Below, in pieces: positions 17,503 through 26,674 of a stretch of DNA of 64,000 bases. Numbering within the stretch: the stretch's first letter is position 1; every line of letters starts with the position of its first letter. Both the position numbers and the translations under genes were made by a program. The DNA lies in the NCBI GenBank assembly GCA_023426575.1, contig JAFAAL010000021.1:1-64000 (forward strand), given 5' to 3'. The DNA is from Bacillota bacterium (GTDB lineage Bacteria > Bacillota > Clostridia > Saccharofermentanales > DTU023). The notes beneath the pieces were generated by a model that worked only from the letters and a program-made list of their open reading frames with translations, did no database searches and was not told the origin of the DNA.

Positions 17503-18466
17503 GCAGTACGAGATCATCTACGCGGGCAGCCCTGACTTTGCCCTCGCTCCACTAGCGGCCCTCCAGGCCGCTGGACACCAGATCAAGCTGGTACTCACGC
17601 AGGCGGACAAAGCTGCTGGCAGGGGCCAGAACTTGAGGCCAACCCCAGTCAAAGCCTACGCCGAGGCTCGCGGCCTCCCTGTCTTGACGCCTGCCAAGCT
17701 CAGTCTCCCGAGTGCTGAGCGCGAGCAGCTCCTGGCAACAGACTGTGACTTTCTGATCACGGCGGCCTATGGACAGCTTTTGCCCTCTGATGTCCTGGCA
17801 ATCCCCCGGCAGAAGGCCCTCAATATCCACGCCTCACTGCTGCCGCGCTACCGGGGTGCGGCGCCGATTCAGGCAGCTCTGATGCATGGAGACAGCGAGA
17901 CTGGAGTCTCCATTATTGAGATGGTCGAGGCCCTCGATGCCGGCGATATCTATTACCAGCGGCGCCTGCCCATAGAGAAGGGGGAGACCGGAGGGAGCCT
18001 CTTCAAGAAGCTCGCAGCTCTCTCGGCAGAGACCATCGTCGCCTGTCTCGAGGCCTGGCCCGAGCTGAGCCCAGAGCCCCAGGACCCCCGCGCTGTCAGC
18101 CATACACAAAAGCTCAGCAAGGCCATGGGCCGCATTGACTGGACCGAGTCTGCGGAGGCCATCGACCGCCGGATACGAGCTGTCAATCCCTGGCCCAGCG
18201 CTCAGACTTACCTTTCAGGGGAGCTCTATAAGATCTGGTCGGCAGTCGTCCTCCCGAAGAGCGATCCGCTCTATCCAGAGCTTGAGGCCATGAGCGCGGG
18301 ACGTGAAGCCGGCGCTCTCTGCCGCATCGGCAAAAGACTCTTCGTTTCCTGCGGCAGGGGCTATCTCGAGCTCCTAGAGCTGCAGCGGGCAGGACAGAAG
18401 CGCTTGCCGGCCGAGACCATCAGCCACAATCTGTCGCCGACGGCGGCTTTTGCCCCATGTCCGTAG
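17495..18466 (+). CDS. fmt: Methionyl-tRNA formyltransferase
   Basis: Formylates initiator Met-tRNA using 10-formyl-THF. 323 residues from GTG 17495; the frame is open to 17411, but the family N-terminus (IIYAGSPDFALAPLAAL) begins only a few residues after the GTG. The catalytic region LNIHASLLPRYRGAAPIQAA and the SIIEMVEALDAGDI segment are clear, with the C-terminal OB-like domain following. Start and stop overlap neighbouring genes on both sides. Confidence 0.95.
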   Translation: MSRQYEIIYAGSPDFALAPLAALQAAGHQIKLVLTQADKAAGRGQNLRPTPVKAYAEARGLPVLTPAKLSLPSAEREQLLATDCDFLITAAYGQLLPSDVLAIPRQKALNIHASLLPRYRGAAPIQAALMHGDSETGVSIIEMVEALDAGDIYYQRRLPIEKGETGGSLFKKLAALSAETIVACLEAWPELSPEPQDPRAVSHTQKLSKAMGRIDWTESAEAIDRRIRAVNPWPSAQTYLSGELYKIWSAVVLPKSDPLYPELEAMSAGREAGALCRIGKRLFVSCGRGYLELLELQRAGQKRLPAETISHNLSPTAAFAPCP

Positions 18467-19827
18467 ATCCACGAGAGCTCATCGTCCAGGCGCTCATCGC
18501 TGTAGAGCGCGGCGAGCATGCCAATGAGGTCCTCGCGGGGCTGCTGGCCGCAAGTCAGCTCGATCCACGGGATCGCCGCTTTGTCTCCGCGCTCTTCTAC
18601 GGGACTTTGCGCTGGCAGTTGAAAATAGACCGCGACCTCGACACTGTTCTGGCGACGCCGAGGGCGAAACTCTCGCCCGTCGTCCGCAATGTCTTGCGGC
18701 TCGGCCTCTTCCAGATGGACTATGCCTATTCAGTCCCGCTTGAAGTCGCCGTCAATACGGCTGTCGACTTGGTGCGCGCGCTCGGCGAGAAGAGCGCGAC
18801 GGGTCTCGTCAATGCCGTCCTTCGCCGCCTCGGACAGAGTCGCCAGCGCCTCCTAAAACGTGAAGAGTCTCTAGCCTACGGCCTGAGTTCAGAACTCTTT
18901 GGCCTCCTCAAGAGCGCCTATGGTCCCGAGATTGCACGCGAGCTCGCCAGAGTCTTCTTGCTGGAGCGCCAGGAACTTGGCGTCCGCCCCAACACAGTCA
19001 AAATTCAGCGCGACGCCCTGATGCAAGTTCTCAGAGATGAGGGCTTCTCACCCGAGCCTGGGCATTATCTCGACAGCGCGATCAGCCTGGTGACAGAAGG
19101 GGTCGATCCCGCTATGAGCCAGAGCTTTCAGGCTGGACTCTGGACCATCCAGGACGAGGCGGCCCAGCTGATTGCCCACTTGATGGATCCGACGCCAGGC
19201 TCAAAGATTCTCGATGCCTGCGCCGCCCCAGGGGGGAAGACGGGAGACCTCTTTGCGCGGGGTCTCGGCCAGATTTACCTCCTTGCTGCCGACGCCAAGG
19301 CTCAGCGCCTCAGTAGGGTCATTGATTTGATAGAGCGGCTTGGCTATCCTCGGAGCTCAGGACCCTCTGAGTGGGGGATTGAGGTCGTGCAGCGAGACGC
19401 GCGAGAGCTTCCAGCTCCTACTGAGCTCGCGGCCTTTGACCAAGTGTTGATCGATGCGCCCTGCTCAGCCTCGGGCCTGATGGGGAAGCAGCCAGATCTT
19501 CGCCTTCAGCTGACTTATGAGCGCGTGCAAGAGCTCGTCGTCATTCAGTCAGAGATCCTCGCAGCCCAGGCGGCGGCCGTCAAAGTCGGCGGCTTCCTCA
19601 ACTACGCGACATGTTCGATTCTGCCCCAGGAGAACAGCCTCCAAATCGAGCGCTTCCTCGACAGTTCCCGAGGACGCAATTTCTGCCGCGTCGACCTCAG
19701 CTCCCAACTGCCTTTGCGCCTCGTTGACAAGAATGCCAGCGAGCGCTGTGGCGAGGTCCTCCTCCGCCCAGACCTCACGCCTGACATAGACGGTTTCTTC
19801 ATGGCCCGTCTCCAACGAATGGAGTAA
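18457..19827 (+). CDS. rsmB: 16S rRNA (cytosine-5)-methyltransferase RsmB/Sun
   Basis: SAM-dependent m5C methyltransferase, 456 residues. An N-terminal NusB-like RNA-binding domain (RRFVSALFYGTLRW, then VLRLGLFQMDY and VNAVLRRL) precedes the Rossmann domain with DACAAPGGKTGDL. The catalytic Cys motifs are DAPCSASGLMGKQPDLR and NYATCSILPQEN. It overlaps fmt by 10 bp, and rlmN starts three bases after its stop, the usual fmt-rsmB-rlmN order of Firmicutes. Confidence 0.95.
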   Translation: MSVDPRELIVQALIAVERGEHANEVLAGLLAASQLDPRDRRFVSALFYGTLRWQLKIDRDLDTVLATPRAKLSPVVRNVLRLGLFQMDYAYSVPLEVAVNTAVDLVRALGEKSATGLVNAVLRRLGQSRQRLLKREESLAYGLSSELFGLLKSAYGPEIARELARVFLLERQELGVRPNTVKIQRDALMQVLRDEGFSPEPGHYLDSAISLVTEGVDPAMSQSFQAGLWTIQDEAAQLIAHLMDPTPGSKILDACAAPGGKTGDLFARGLGQIYLLAADAKAQRLSRVIDLIERLGYPRSSGPSEWGIEVVQRDARELPAPTELAAFDQVLIDAPCSASGLMGKQPDLRLQLTYERVQELVVIQSEILAAQAAAVKVGGFLNYATCSILPQENSLQIERFLDSSRGRNFCRVDLSSQLPLRLVDKNASERCGEVLLRPDLTPDIDGFFMARLQRME

Positions 19828-19830
19828 GCG

Positions 19831-20871
19831 ATGCCTCCTTCCTTTTATGACTTAGACCGCAATGATCTCCTCAGCTGGCTCAAGGAGCAGGGGGAAGCTA
19901 GCTACCGCGCTGAGCAGATCCTCCACTGGCAGCGCTCTCTGACGGCGCCAGAAGAGATGACAAACCTCAGCAAGTCCCTCCGTCTCAAATTAGAGAAGAC
20001 CTTTGACTTTACTTTGCCCGAGGTCCTGGGGATTCTTCAGAGCAAGGAAGATGAGACCCGCAAGACGCTCTTCCGCCTCCATGATGGCCAGATTCTCGAA
20101 GCGGTCCTCATGGCCTATCGCTATGGGCACAGCCTCTGTCTCTCGACACAGGCGGGCTGTCGGATGGGCTGTGACTTTTGCGCCTCGGCAAAAGCCCCCT
20201 TTGCGCGCAATCTCAGTTCGGGAGAGATCTTCACTCAAGTGGCCTCGATCGTCGCAGAGACTGGCGTCGAGCTCCGCCGCATTGTCCTCATGGGCATTGG
20301 GGAGCCCCTGGAAAATCTCCCGGCAGTAGAGAAGTTTTGTCGCCAGGTCCACGACCCCGCCAGTTTCAATATTTCTTATCGCCGCATCACCATCTCGACC
20401 TGCGGCCTCGTGCCGGAGATCTATGCGCTTGCCGACCTCGACTTGCCGATCACGCTCTCCATCTCTCTCCACAGTCCGATTCAGGAGAAGCGGGCTGAGC
20501 TGATGCCCATTGCCAAGCGCTACAAGCTCCCCGAACTGCTCCAAGCGGCCCATGACTATCAGGCCAAGACCGGTCGGCGCGTCAGTTTCGAATATGCTCT
20601 CTTCAAAGATGTCAACGATCGTGAGGAGGATGCCAGGACGCTGGCCCAGCTCTGCCGTGGCCAGGGATTCCACGTCAATCTCATTCCCGCCAATCACTTC
20701 CCAGGATCGCCCTATGTGCCCCCGAGTCGAGAGTCCGTCGAGCGCTTCCAAGAGATCTTGAGGAGGGCCGGGGTCGAGGTGACAGTCCGTCGTTCACTCG
20801 GCCGCGACATCGAGGCGGCCTGCGGTCAGCTGAGGCTGAAGTACCTTGCTCCAGAGCTCGGAGAGTGCTAG
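19831..20871 (+). CDS. rlmN: 23S rRNA/tRNA adenine C2-methyltransferase RlmN
   Basis: Radical SAM enzyme that methylates A2503 of 23S rRNA and A37 of some tRNAs. 346 residues. The cluster motif is CRMGCDFC, with STQAGC before it, MGIGEPLEN as the SAM-binding loop, and the C-terminal catalytic Cys in EAACGQL. A promoter for the next genes lies inside its last codons. Confidence 0.97.
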   Translation: MPPSFYDLDRNDLLSWLKEQGEASYRAEQILHWQRSLTAPEEMTNLSKSLRLKLEKTFDFTLPEVLGILQSKEDETRKTLFRLHDGQILEAVLMAYRYGHSLCLSTQAGCRMGCDFCASAKAPFARNLSSGEIFTQVASIVAETGVELRRIVLMGIGEPLENLPAVEKFCRQVHDPASFNISYRRITISTCGLVPEIYALADLDLPITLSISLHSPIQEKRAELMPIAKRYKLPELLQAAHDYQAKTGRRVSFEYALFKDVNDREEDARTLAQLCRGQGFHVNLIPANHFPGSPYVPPSRESVERFQEILRRAGVEVTVRRSLGRDIEAACGQLRLKYLAPELGEC

Positions 20872-20874
20872 TAT
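20846..20874 (+). promoter_or_regulatory. stp-prkC promoter with extended -10
   Basis: TTGCTC at 20846-20851, a 17-bp spacer and TAGTAT at 20869-20874 preceded by TGC. It overlaps the rlmN stop and gives a leader of about 25 nt carrying GAGG before the stp ATG. Confidence 0.45.
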
Positions 20875-20905
20875 CATCATAATCCAATCGAGCGATGAGG
20901 TCTGA

Positions 20906-21655
20906 ATGCAGGATAAGTTAAAATATGCGGCCCTGAGCCATCGCGGACTCGTCCGCGAGAATAATGAGGACAGTTTCCTCGTCCATGCAGATGACGAGAC
21001 CCTGCCGGCGATTTTCATTGTTGCCGATGGTCTCGGGGGTCATCAGAATGGGGAACTGGCTTCGAGCCTTGCCGTGACCTTTATGGCTGAGAAGTTGGCA
21101 GATCAGCTCGGCGCTATCGATCAGGCCGAGCGCGTCGAATATCTTCTCGCAGACAATCTGCAGAAGACGAATGTCAAAGTTTATCTCAAATCTCTTGAAA
21201 GTCCCGAGAACTATGGCATGGGCACGACGCTGACGACGATGGTGCTTTTTCCAGAGCGCTTTTACCTCGGACACATCGGCGACACGCGCTGCTATCTCCT
21301 GCGCTCCGGCGTCCTGCAGAAGCTCAGCAAGGACCACACCCTCGTGCAGGAGATGATCGACTCAGGCAGCCTCGCCGAGAGTGAAAGTGAAAATTATCCC
21401 AATCGACATGTCGTCACCCAGGCCCTCGGGGCCCCCGAGTATCTCAAACCTTGGCTTCTCCACATGGAGAGACGCAAGAATGATCGCTATCTCCTCTGTA
21501 CAGACGGTCTCTATGGCCTCGTCGACGACAGTGTCATCGAGCTGACCATGGCCCAGGCCAAGGACCCCGAACAGGCCTGTCAAAGACTGATCGATCTCGC
21601 CCTCGCAGCGGGTGGCAACGACAACGTCACCGTCATGGTCATCTTTAATAATTAA
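20906..21655 (+). CDS. stp: PP2C-type Ser/Thr protein phosphatase
   Basis: Mn/Mg-dependent phosphatase that reverses PrkC phosphorylation. 249 residues with the metal-site motifs RENNEDSF, VADGLGGHQNGE, HIGDTRCYLL, CTDGLYGLVDD and GGNDNVTVM. It has no membrane segment, so it is cytoplasmic. prkC starts 11 bp later, the standard phosphatase-kinase pair. Confidence 0.96.
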   Translation: MQDKLKYAALSHRGLVRENNEDSFLVHADDETLPAIFIVADGLGGHQNGELASSLAVTFMAEKLADQLGAIDQAERVEYLLADNLQKTNVKVYLKSLESPENYGMGTTLTTMVLFPERFYLGHIGDTRCYLLRSGVLQKLSKDHTLVQEMIDSGSLAESESENYPNRHVVTQALGAPEYLKPWLLHMERRKNDRYLLCTDGLYGLVDDSVIELTMAQAKDPEQACQRLIDLALAAGGNDNVTVMVIFNN

Positions 21656-21666
21656 TTGGTAGAACA

Positions 21667-23718
21667 GTGCAAGTCAGCGGTAGAAGGAATCTAAAGGGAA
21701 GCCTGATCGGTAGGCGTTATCGCGTTTTGAGGACCCTGGGGCACGGTGGTATGGCCCAGGTCTATTTGGCTTTTGACGAAAAGAAGCGCGAGGAAGTTGC
21801 GATCAAGGTCATGCGTGAGGATCTGATGGACGATCCTGAATTTGTCCAGCGCTTTGCGACAGAAGCGAGAGCTGCAGCCAGCCTTGACCATCCGAACATT
21901 GTCAGAGTTTCTGACTACGGTCAGGACGGTGATTTGCGCTATATTGTCCAAGAGTACGTCCGCGGCTCGACCTTAAAAGATCTCATCTATGAGCAGGGGG
22001 GGCTCAATTGGCAGTTGGCCGTCCCGCTGCTCATCCAGATAGCGCTGGCGCTCCAACATGCCCACAGTCGGGGGATCATTCACCGCGACATGAAGCCGCA
22101 AAATGTCCTCGTGACGCCCGACATGGTCGCCAAGGTCACAGACTTTGGCATCGCGAGAGCCCAGTCCGTCAATACGATTACCCTGACAGGCGGTGTCGCC
22201 TTCGGCTCCGTCCACTACTTTTCGCCCGAGCAGGCGAGGGGCGAGCAGGTCACAGTCCGCTCAGATCTCTATTCTCTCGGGATCATTCTCTATGAGATGG
22301 TGACGGGGGAGTTGCCCTTTGACGGGGAGTCTTCTGTGGCCGTTGCCATTCAACAGCTGCAGGAGATGCCACGCCGGCCCTCCTCGATCAATCCAGAAAT
22401 TCCCCCAGCTCTCGACGACATCATCTTCCGTTCGATTCAGAAGAGGCCAGAGCGGCGCTATGCCTCCGCGAGCGATTTTGCCAATGAACTCGACGCCTTC
22501 ATGATTGACCCTCAGGGAGTCTATGGCGTCATCCCACGCCACGCGAGCCCGAACCCCGAGGCGCCGTCGACGTCGGCTCTCGGCCTGCAGAAGCAGGAAA
22601 GCAATTATGATAAGGTCCGCGAAATTGAGGAGAAGATCGCCGAGCGCCGCCGTTCACGCCTCCTCTCTGGCATCCTCGTCTTCATTCTGGTCATTGCCTG
22701 CGCCACGGCTCTCGTCATGCTTCTCTATCGAGGTTATCAGGAGATTAGTGAGCGCATTGTCACGCCTGTGGCCAGTGAAGAATTTGTCGTCGGGCGCTAC
22801 CAGGGGCGTCCCCTCGACGAGGTCCGCCAGGAACTGACGGAGGCGGGCGTCGATGTCGAGGTCATCTATGAGAAAAATGCGACTGTTCAGCTCGGCTACA
22901 TCTTTAAGCAGGAGCCCGACAACGGCATCAAGCTTCAGGCCGATGAGCTCAAGGTCCGACTCTACGTCTCACGAGGGGAGGAGCAGATACCCATTCCCTA
23001 TCTGCTGGGCTTGAGTTCTGAGGCGGCGATTAAGCAGCTGAAGAGCCTCGGCTTCGATGTCCTAGAGCGCAAGGAGTTCAGTAAGACAGTCAAGCGCGGT
23101 GAGGTCATTAGGACCGATCCCGAGGCCAACCGTGAGGCCAAGCCAGGCTCTATGGTCTATCTCTATGTCTCTGACGGTGAGACCGAAACGGTCATGCCGC
23201 AGCTTTATGAGGGCATCGCCCTGGCCGAGGCGACGCGTCTCCTACAAGAAGCCAATATCGACTGGCAACTGGTCCCTGTGGACGATAAAGTCGACCCCAG
23301 TCTCAGAGACGAGCTGAAATTGATTCTCGGATCTTCGATAGAGCCAGGCACAATGGTTCAGGCCGGGACCAAGGTCATCTTAGCCTATGGCTCAGCTGAG
23401 GATCTCGAGCGCATCAAGCGCGGCGAAGAGGAAGAGTCTGAGAAGAATGAGCTCGGTATTGTCAACGGCAAACAGATTCAGGTTCCGAGTCTCGTCGGCT
23501 TCAGCTATGTCGGGGCGATTGAGCAATTGCTGAACCTTGGCTGGCCCAAGTCTGCCATCCGCATTTCTATGACAGAGGCAGCTGATGCGGCAGGCGTCTC
23601 TGATCAATATGTCATCCAAGTGAAACCCAGCCCGGGGAGCCAAGTGACGATCGGTCACCACGAGATTGAACTTGTCATTGGAACCTATAGCGAATGGGTC
23701 AGCGGCCGAGGCCATTAG
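21667..23718 (+). CDS. prkC: PASTA-domain Ser/Thr protein kinase PrkC
   Basis: Membrane kinase that senses peptidoglycan fragments and lipid II and regulates growth and wall synthesis. 683 residues. The kinase domain spans about 1-280 (GHGGMAQVYLA, VAIKVM lysine, HRDMKPQN, DFGIAR). A juxtamembrane linker is followed by one membrane helix near 331-354, then four extracellular PASTA-like repeats to the end. The start is GTG at 21667 with no strong ribosome binding site, probably coupled to stp. rsgA begins one base after the stop. Confidence 0.95.
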   Translation: MQVSGRRNLKGSLIGRRYRVLRTLGHGGMAQVYLAFDEKKREEVAIKVMREDLMDDPEFVQRFATEARAAASLDHPNIVRVSDYGQDGDLRYIVQEYVRGSTLKDLIYEQGGLNWQLAVPLLIQIALALQHAHSRGIIHRDMKPQNVLVTPDMVAKVTDFGIARAQSVNTITLTGGVAFGSVHYFSPEQARGEQVTVRSDLYSLGIILYEMVTGELPFDGESSVAVAIQQLQEMPRRPSSINPEIPPALDDIIFRSIQKRPERRYASASDFANELDAFMIDPQGVYGVIPRHASPNPEAPSTSALGLQKQESNYDKVREIEEKIAERRRSRLLSGILVFILVIACATALVMLLYRGYQEISERIVTPVASEEFVVGRYQGRPLDEVRQELTEAGVDVEVIYEKNATVQLGYIFKQEPDNGIKLQADELKVRLYVSRGEEQIPIPYLLGLSSEAAIKQLKSLGFDVLERKEFSKTVKRGEVIRTDPEANREAKPGSMVYLYVSDGETETVMPQLYEGIALAEATRLLQEANIDWQLVPVDDKVDPSLRDELKLILGSSIEPGTMVQAGTKVILAYGSAEDLERIKRGEEEESEKNELGIVNGKQIQVPSLVGFSYVGAIEQLLNLGWPKSAIRISMTEAADAAGVSDQYVIQVKPSPGSQVTIGHHEIELVIGTYSEWVSGRGH

Positions 23719-23719
23719 C

Positions 23720-24679
23720 GTGCAAGGACGAGGTTTAATTCTCAGAGCCGTCGCTGGCGCATTCATCATTGAGACAGAAGAAGGGGAGGAGATGCCGGCC
23801 TATGCGCGCGGCATCTTGCGTCAGCGCCGTCACGCTCCTCTGCCTGGGGATCGAGTTCGCTATGCCCCCTCGGGAGATCCAGATTATCCTCTGGTCATCG
23901 AGTCCATCGAAGATCGCCAAAACGTGCTCTTGCGCCCCCCTCTCGCCAATCTCGACAATCTCCTCCTGACCATGGCCCTGGCCGAGCCCTGGCCAGACCT
24001 CTTGCTCCTCGACAAGATGGCACTCTTGGCCGCGCACCAGGGCATCGAACCGGTCCTAGTCCTGACTAAATATGATCTGAGAGAGCGCGAGCTCCTCTTG
24101 ACAATTCTTCGCGATTATCTGCCGACGGCTTGGCCGATCTATTTGACAGGAGCCGAGGCCGCCCCGGATCAGGATTTTTTTGACTTCTTTCGCGGGCGGA
24201 TTATCGCCCTCGCGGGACAGAGTGGCGCAGGGAAGTCGACATTTCTCAATCGGCAGTTTGCCCGTGAGCTCATGGCCAGCGGCGAACTGTCACAAAAAAT
24301 TGGTCGAGGCAAGCAGACGACACGGCACAGTGAACTCTTCCGCTACCAGGCGCTCTATCTTGCTGACACTCCTGGTTTCCAGAGTCTGCAAATCGAGCAG
24401 ATGGATCTCGACGTCGATGACTTTGCCCGAGCCTTCCCCGAAATCGCGGCGCTCGAGGCTGACTGTCGCTTCAATGACTGCCGCCATCTCGCGGAGCCTG
24501 GCTGCGCCGTGCGAGCCCACTGTACTGAGGAACCGCCCCCTGATCTCGACGTCGACAAGCTCGGACCAGGCTTCCTCAGACTGCCTGCCTCGATGAATCC
24601 CAGATCGGTAGGGCGAGGGCGTTATGAGCGCTATCAGCGCCTCTTCCAGGACTTTCAAGCTGCCGAGCGGCGCTACTGA
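23720..24679 (+). CDS. rsgA: Small-ribosomal-subunit biogenesis GTPase RsgA
   Basis: Circularly permuted GTPase acting late in 30S assembly. 319 residues from GTG 23720. The frame is open to an ATG at 23666, but that would overlap prkC by 53 bp, and the family's OB fold (GRGLILRAVAGAFII) starts right after the GTG. G4 (LTKYDL) precedes G1 (AGQSGAGKSTFLN) and G3 (DTPGFQ), and the zinc site lies in CRFNDCRHLAEPGCAV. Confidence 0.94.
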   Translation: MQGRGLILRAVAGAFIIETEEGEEMPAYARGILRQRRHAPLPGDRVRYAPSGDPDYPLVIESIEDRQNVLLRPPLANLDNLLLTMALAEPWPDLLLLDKMALLAAHQGIEPVLVLTKYDLRERELLLTILRDYLPTAWPIYLTGAEAAPDQDFFDFFRGRIIALAGQSGAGKSTFLNRQFARELMASGELSQKIGRGKQTTRHSELFRYQALYLADTPGFQSLQIEQMDLDVDDFARAFPEIAALEADCRFNDCRHLAEPGCAVRAHCTEEPPPDLDVDKLGPGFLRLPASMNPRSVGRGRYERYQRLFQDFQAAERRY

Positions 24680-24691
24680 TCCGAAACTGTG

Positions 24692-24712
24692 GTAGACTGA
24701 GCAGAAGTCTAC
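24692..24712 (+). repeat. Perfect inverted repeat before rpe
   Basis: Arms GTAGACT (24692-24698) and AGTCTAC (24706-24712) with a 7-nt loop, ending four bases before the GGAGG of rpe. No T-run follows, so it is not a standard terminator. It could be an RNA processing site, a translational control hairpin or an operator. Confidence 0.4.
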
Positions 24713-24725
24713 ACTGGAGGAGTCT

Positions 24726-25445
24726 ATGGAACGCTTGAGAGGACTGACACGTCAATCTGGCCCCCTGATTGGGCCGTCGCTACTTGCCGCCGATTTTGCC
24801 AATCTGAAAGAGAGCATTGGCCAAGTCGAGGCGGAGATGGACTTTTTGCACTTTGATGTCATGGATGGGCACTTTGTCCCGCAGATCTCTTTTGGCGCGG
24901 GTCTCTGCCGGGCCATACGCCCCCTGACAGAGAAAGCGATTGATGTCCATCTCATGGTGACGAATCCGACAGATTTAATCCCTGATTTTGCTGCGGCTGG
25001 AGCCGATATGATCTCGGTCCATGTCGAGACGATGGTCCATGGCCACCGCGTCCTCGAAGACATTCGCAGCCGTGGGATGGCAGCCGGCCTGGTCCTCAAC
25101 CCGATGACCCCACTGCTGAGTCTCGAGGAGTATCTGCCCTATCTCGACTTTGTCTTATTGATGTCTGTCAACCCTGGCTATGGGGGGCAAAAGTTTATCG
25201 GCTCAATGCTCGACAAGCTGTCTCGCCTTCGCCAGATGATCGATCGATCGGGCCATGACATTCTCATCGAGATTGATGGAGGCATCTGCCTCGACAATAT
25301 CCGGGCGGTCGCAGAGAGCGGAGCCGACCTCTACGTCGCGGGGAGTGCCGTCTTCGGCGCAGCCGATCCCAGTCTGGCCATTCGTCAATTAAAAGCAGAA
25401 GCAGAAGAGATGGAGGAGAAAATATGCTTAGAAAAGACGCCCTAG
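24726..25445 (+). CDS. rpe: Ribulose-phosphate 3-epimerase
   Basis: Interconverts ribulose 5-phosphate and xylulose 5-phosphate in the pentose phosphate pathway. 239 residues, TIM barrel. Motifs: GPSLLAADFANL, HFDVMDGHFVPQISFG, VHLMV, MSVNPGYGGQKFI and EIDGGI, which hold the metal ligands and catalytic Asp pair. GGAGG precedes the ATG. Works in the same branch as the transketolase at 53619. Confidence 0.97.
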   Translation: MERLRGLTRQSGPLIGPSLLAADFANLKESIGQVEAEMDFLHFDVMDGHFVPQISFGAGLCRAIRPLTEKAIDVHLMVTNPTDLIPDFAAAGADMISVHVETMVHGHRVLEDIRSRGMAAGLVLNPMTPLLSLEEYLPYLDFVLLMSVNPGYGGQKFIGSMLDKLSRLRQMIDRSGHDILIEIDGGICLDNIRAVAESGADLYVAGSAVFGAADPSLAIRQLKAEAEEMEEKICLEKTP

Positions 25446-26674
25446 CAGCAGCCAAAGCCGAATTCAATAATGTCTACGAGCTCTTGGAGGCCCGTGGCTA
25501 CCTCGCCCAGTCGAACGATCCCGAGGGTGTGAGAGAATATCTAGCAGAGCCAGGAGCGGTCTATTATATCGGTTTCGATCCCACGGCGGATTCTCTCCAC
25601 ATTGGTCACTTCATCCAGGTGATCATCAGCATGTGGATGCAGGCCTATGGCCATCAGGCGATCTTTGTGGCCGGAGGTGGCACTGGCCTGATCGGCGATC
25701 CCTCAGGACGCCAGGACCTGCGCAAGGTCTTGACGGAGGACCAGGTCGAGCACAACGTCTCATGTTTCAAGGCGCAGTTTGAGGCTTTGCTCGATCATGA
25801 TCAGCTTGAAGTAATCAATAACGCTGATTGGCTCAAGGACATCAAGTATATTGATTACCTGCGCGAGATTGGACCCCATTTTACAGTTAATCGCATGTTG
25901 GCGGCCGAGTGTTATAAGTCCCGGCTCGACATCGGCCTGACATTCTTGGAGTTCAACTATATGACGATGCAGGCCTATGATTTCTTAAAGCTTTTCCGTG
26001 AGCGAAATTGCCGCCTGCAATTTGGAGGAGATGACCAGTGGTCCAATGTCCTCGCCGGCGCCGATCTCATCCGCCGGGTCGAGGGTGGCCAGGCCTATGC
26101 CCAGACCTTTGCACTGCTGACGACGAGTGATGGCAAGAAGATGGGCAAGACGGCGGACGGGGCCATCTGGCTCGATCCCTCAAAGACATCGCCCTTTGAG
26201 ATGTATCAATACCTGAGAAATATAGAGGATGCCTCGGTCATCAAGCTGATGAAGATCTTGACACTCATGCCCCTGGCGGAGATTGAGAAATATGAGCGTC
26301 TGAGCGGCAGTGAGCTCAACGAGGCCAAGATTCGCCTGGCCATGGAATGCACGAGTCTGGTGCACGGAGGCGAGGCGGCTGAGGCTGCTCGGCAGCAAGC
26401 CGAGGCCCTCTTCCACGGAGCTGGCAGCGCAGAGGGCATGGAGACGCATCATCTGACGACCGAGGAGCTTGAGCAGACCCTGCTCGATGTCTTGACCGAG
26501 ATCGGCTTCATCCCCTCGAAGAGTGAAGGGAGACGTCTGATGAAACAAGGGGGAATCTATATTGGGGACGAGCCGATCTCAGACTTCAACTATCCCTTGT
26601 CGTCGATTGACTTTTCGGCAGGGCCCGTCGTCATTCGACGCGGTAAGAAACATCACATCAGATTGGCAATCTAA
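25424..26674 (+). CDS. tyrS: Tyrosyl-tRNA synthetase
   Basis: Class I synthetase, 416 residues. The HIGH motif is in GFDPTADSLHIGHF, the KMSKS equivalent is KKMGKT, and a C-terminal S4-like domain follows (FIPSKSEGRRLMKQGGIYI). It overlaps rpe by 22 bp, so it is coupled to rpe; I found no T-box leader. A terminator for this strand lies just beyond, inside the convergent tmcAL gene. Confidence 0.97.
   Translation: MLRKDALAAAKAEFNNVYELLEARGYLAQSNDPEGVREYLAEPGAVYYIGFDPTADSLHIGHFIQVIISMWMQAYGHQAIFVAGGGTGLIGDPSGRQDLRKVLTEDQVEHNVSCFKAQFEALLDHDQLEVINNADWLKDIKYIDYLREIGPHFTVNRMLAAECYKSRLDIGLTFLEFNYMTMQAYDFLKLFRERNCRLQFGGDDQWSNVLAGADLIRRVEGGQAYAQTFALLTTSDGKKMGKTADGAIWLDPSKTSPFEMYQYLRNIEDASVIKLMKILTLMPLAEIEKYERLSGSELNEAKIRLAMECTSLVHGGEAAEAARQQAEALFHGAGSAEGMETHHLTTEELEQTLLDVLTEIGFIPSKSEGRRLMKQGGIYIGDEPISDFNYPLSSIDFSAGPVVIRRGKKHHIRLAI

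Noticed and set aside
25300..25423. T-box leader before tyrS
   Set aside because: tyrS starts inside rpe with no leader, and no T-box sequence is visible there or before argS.
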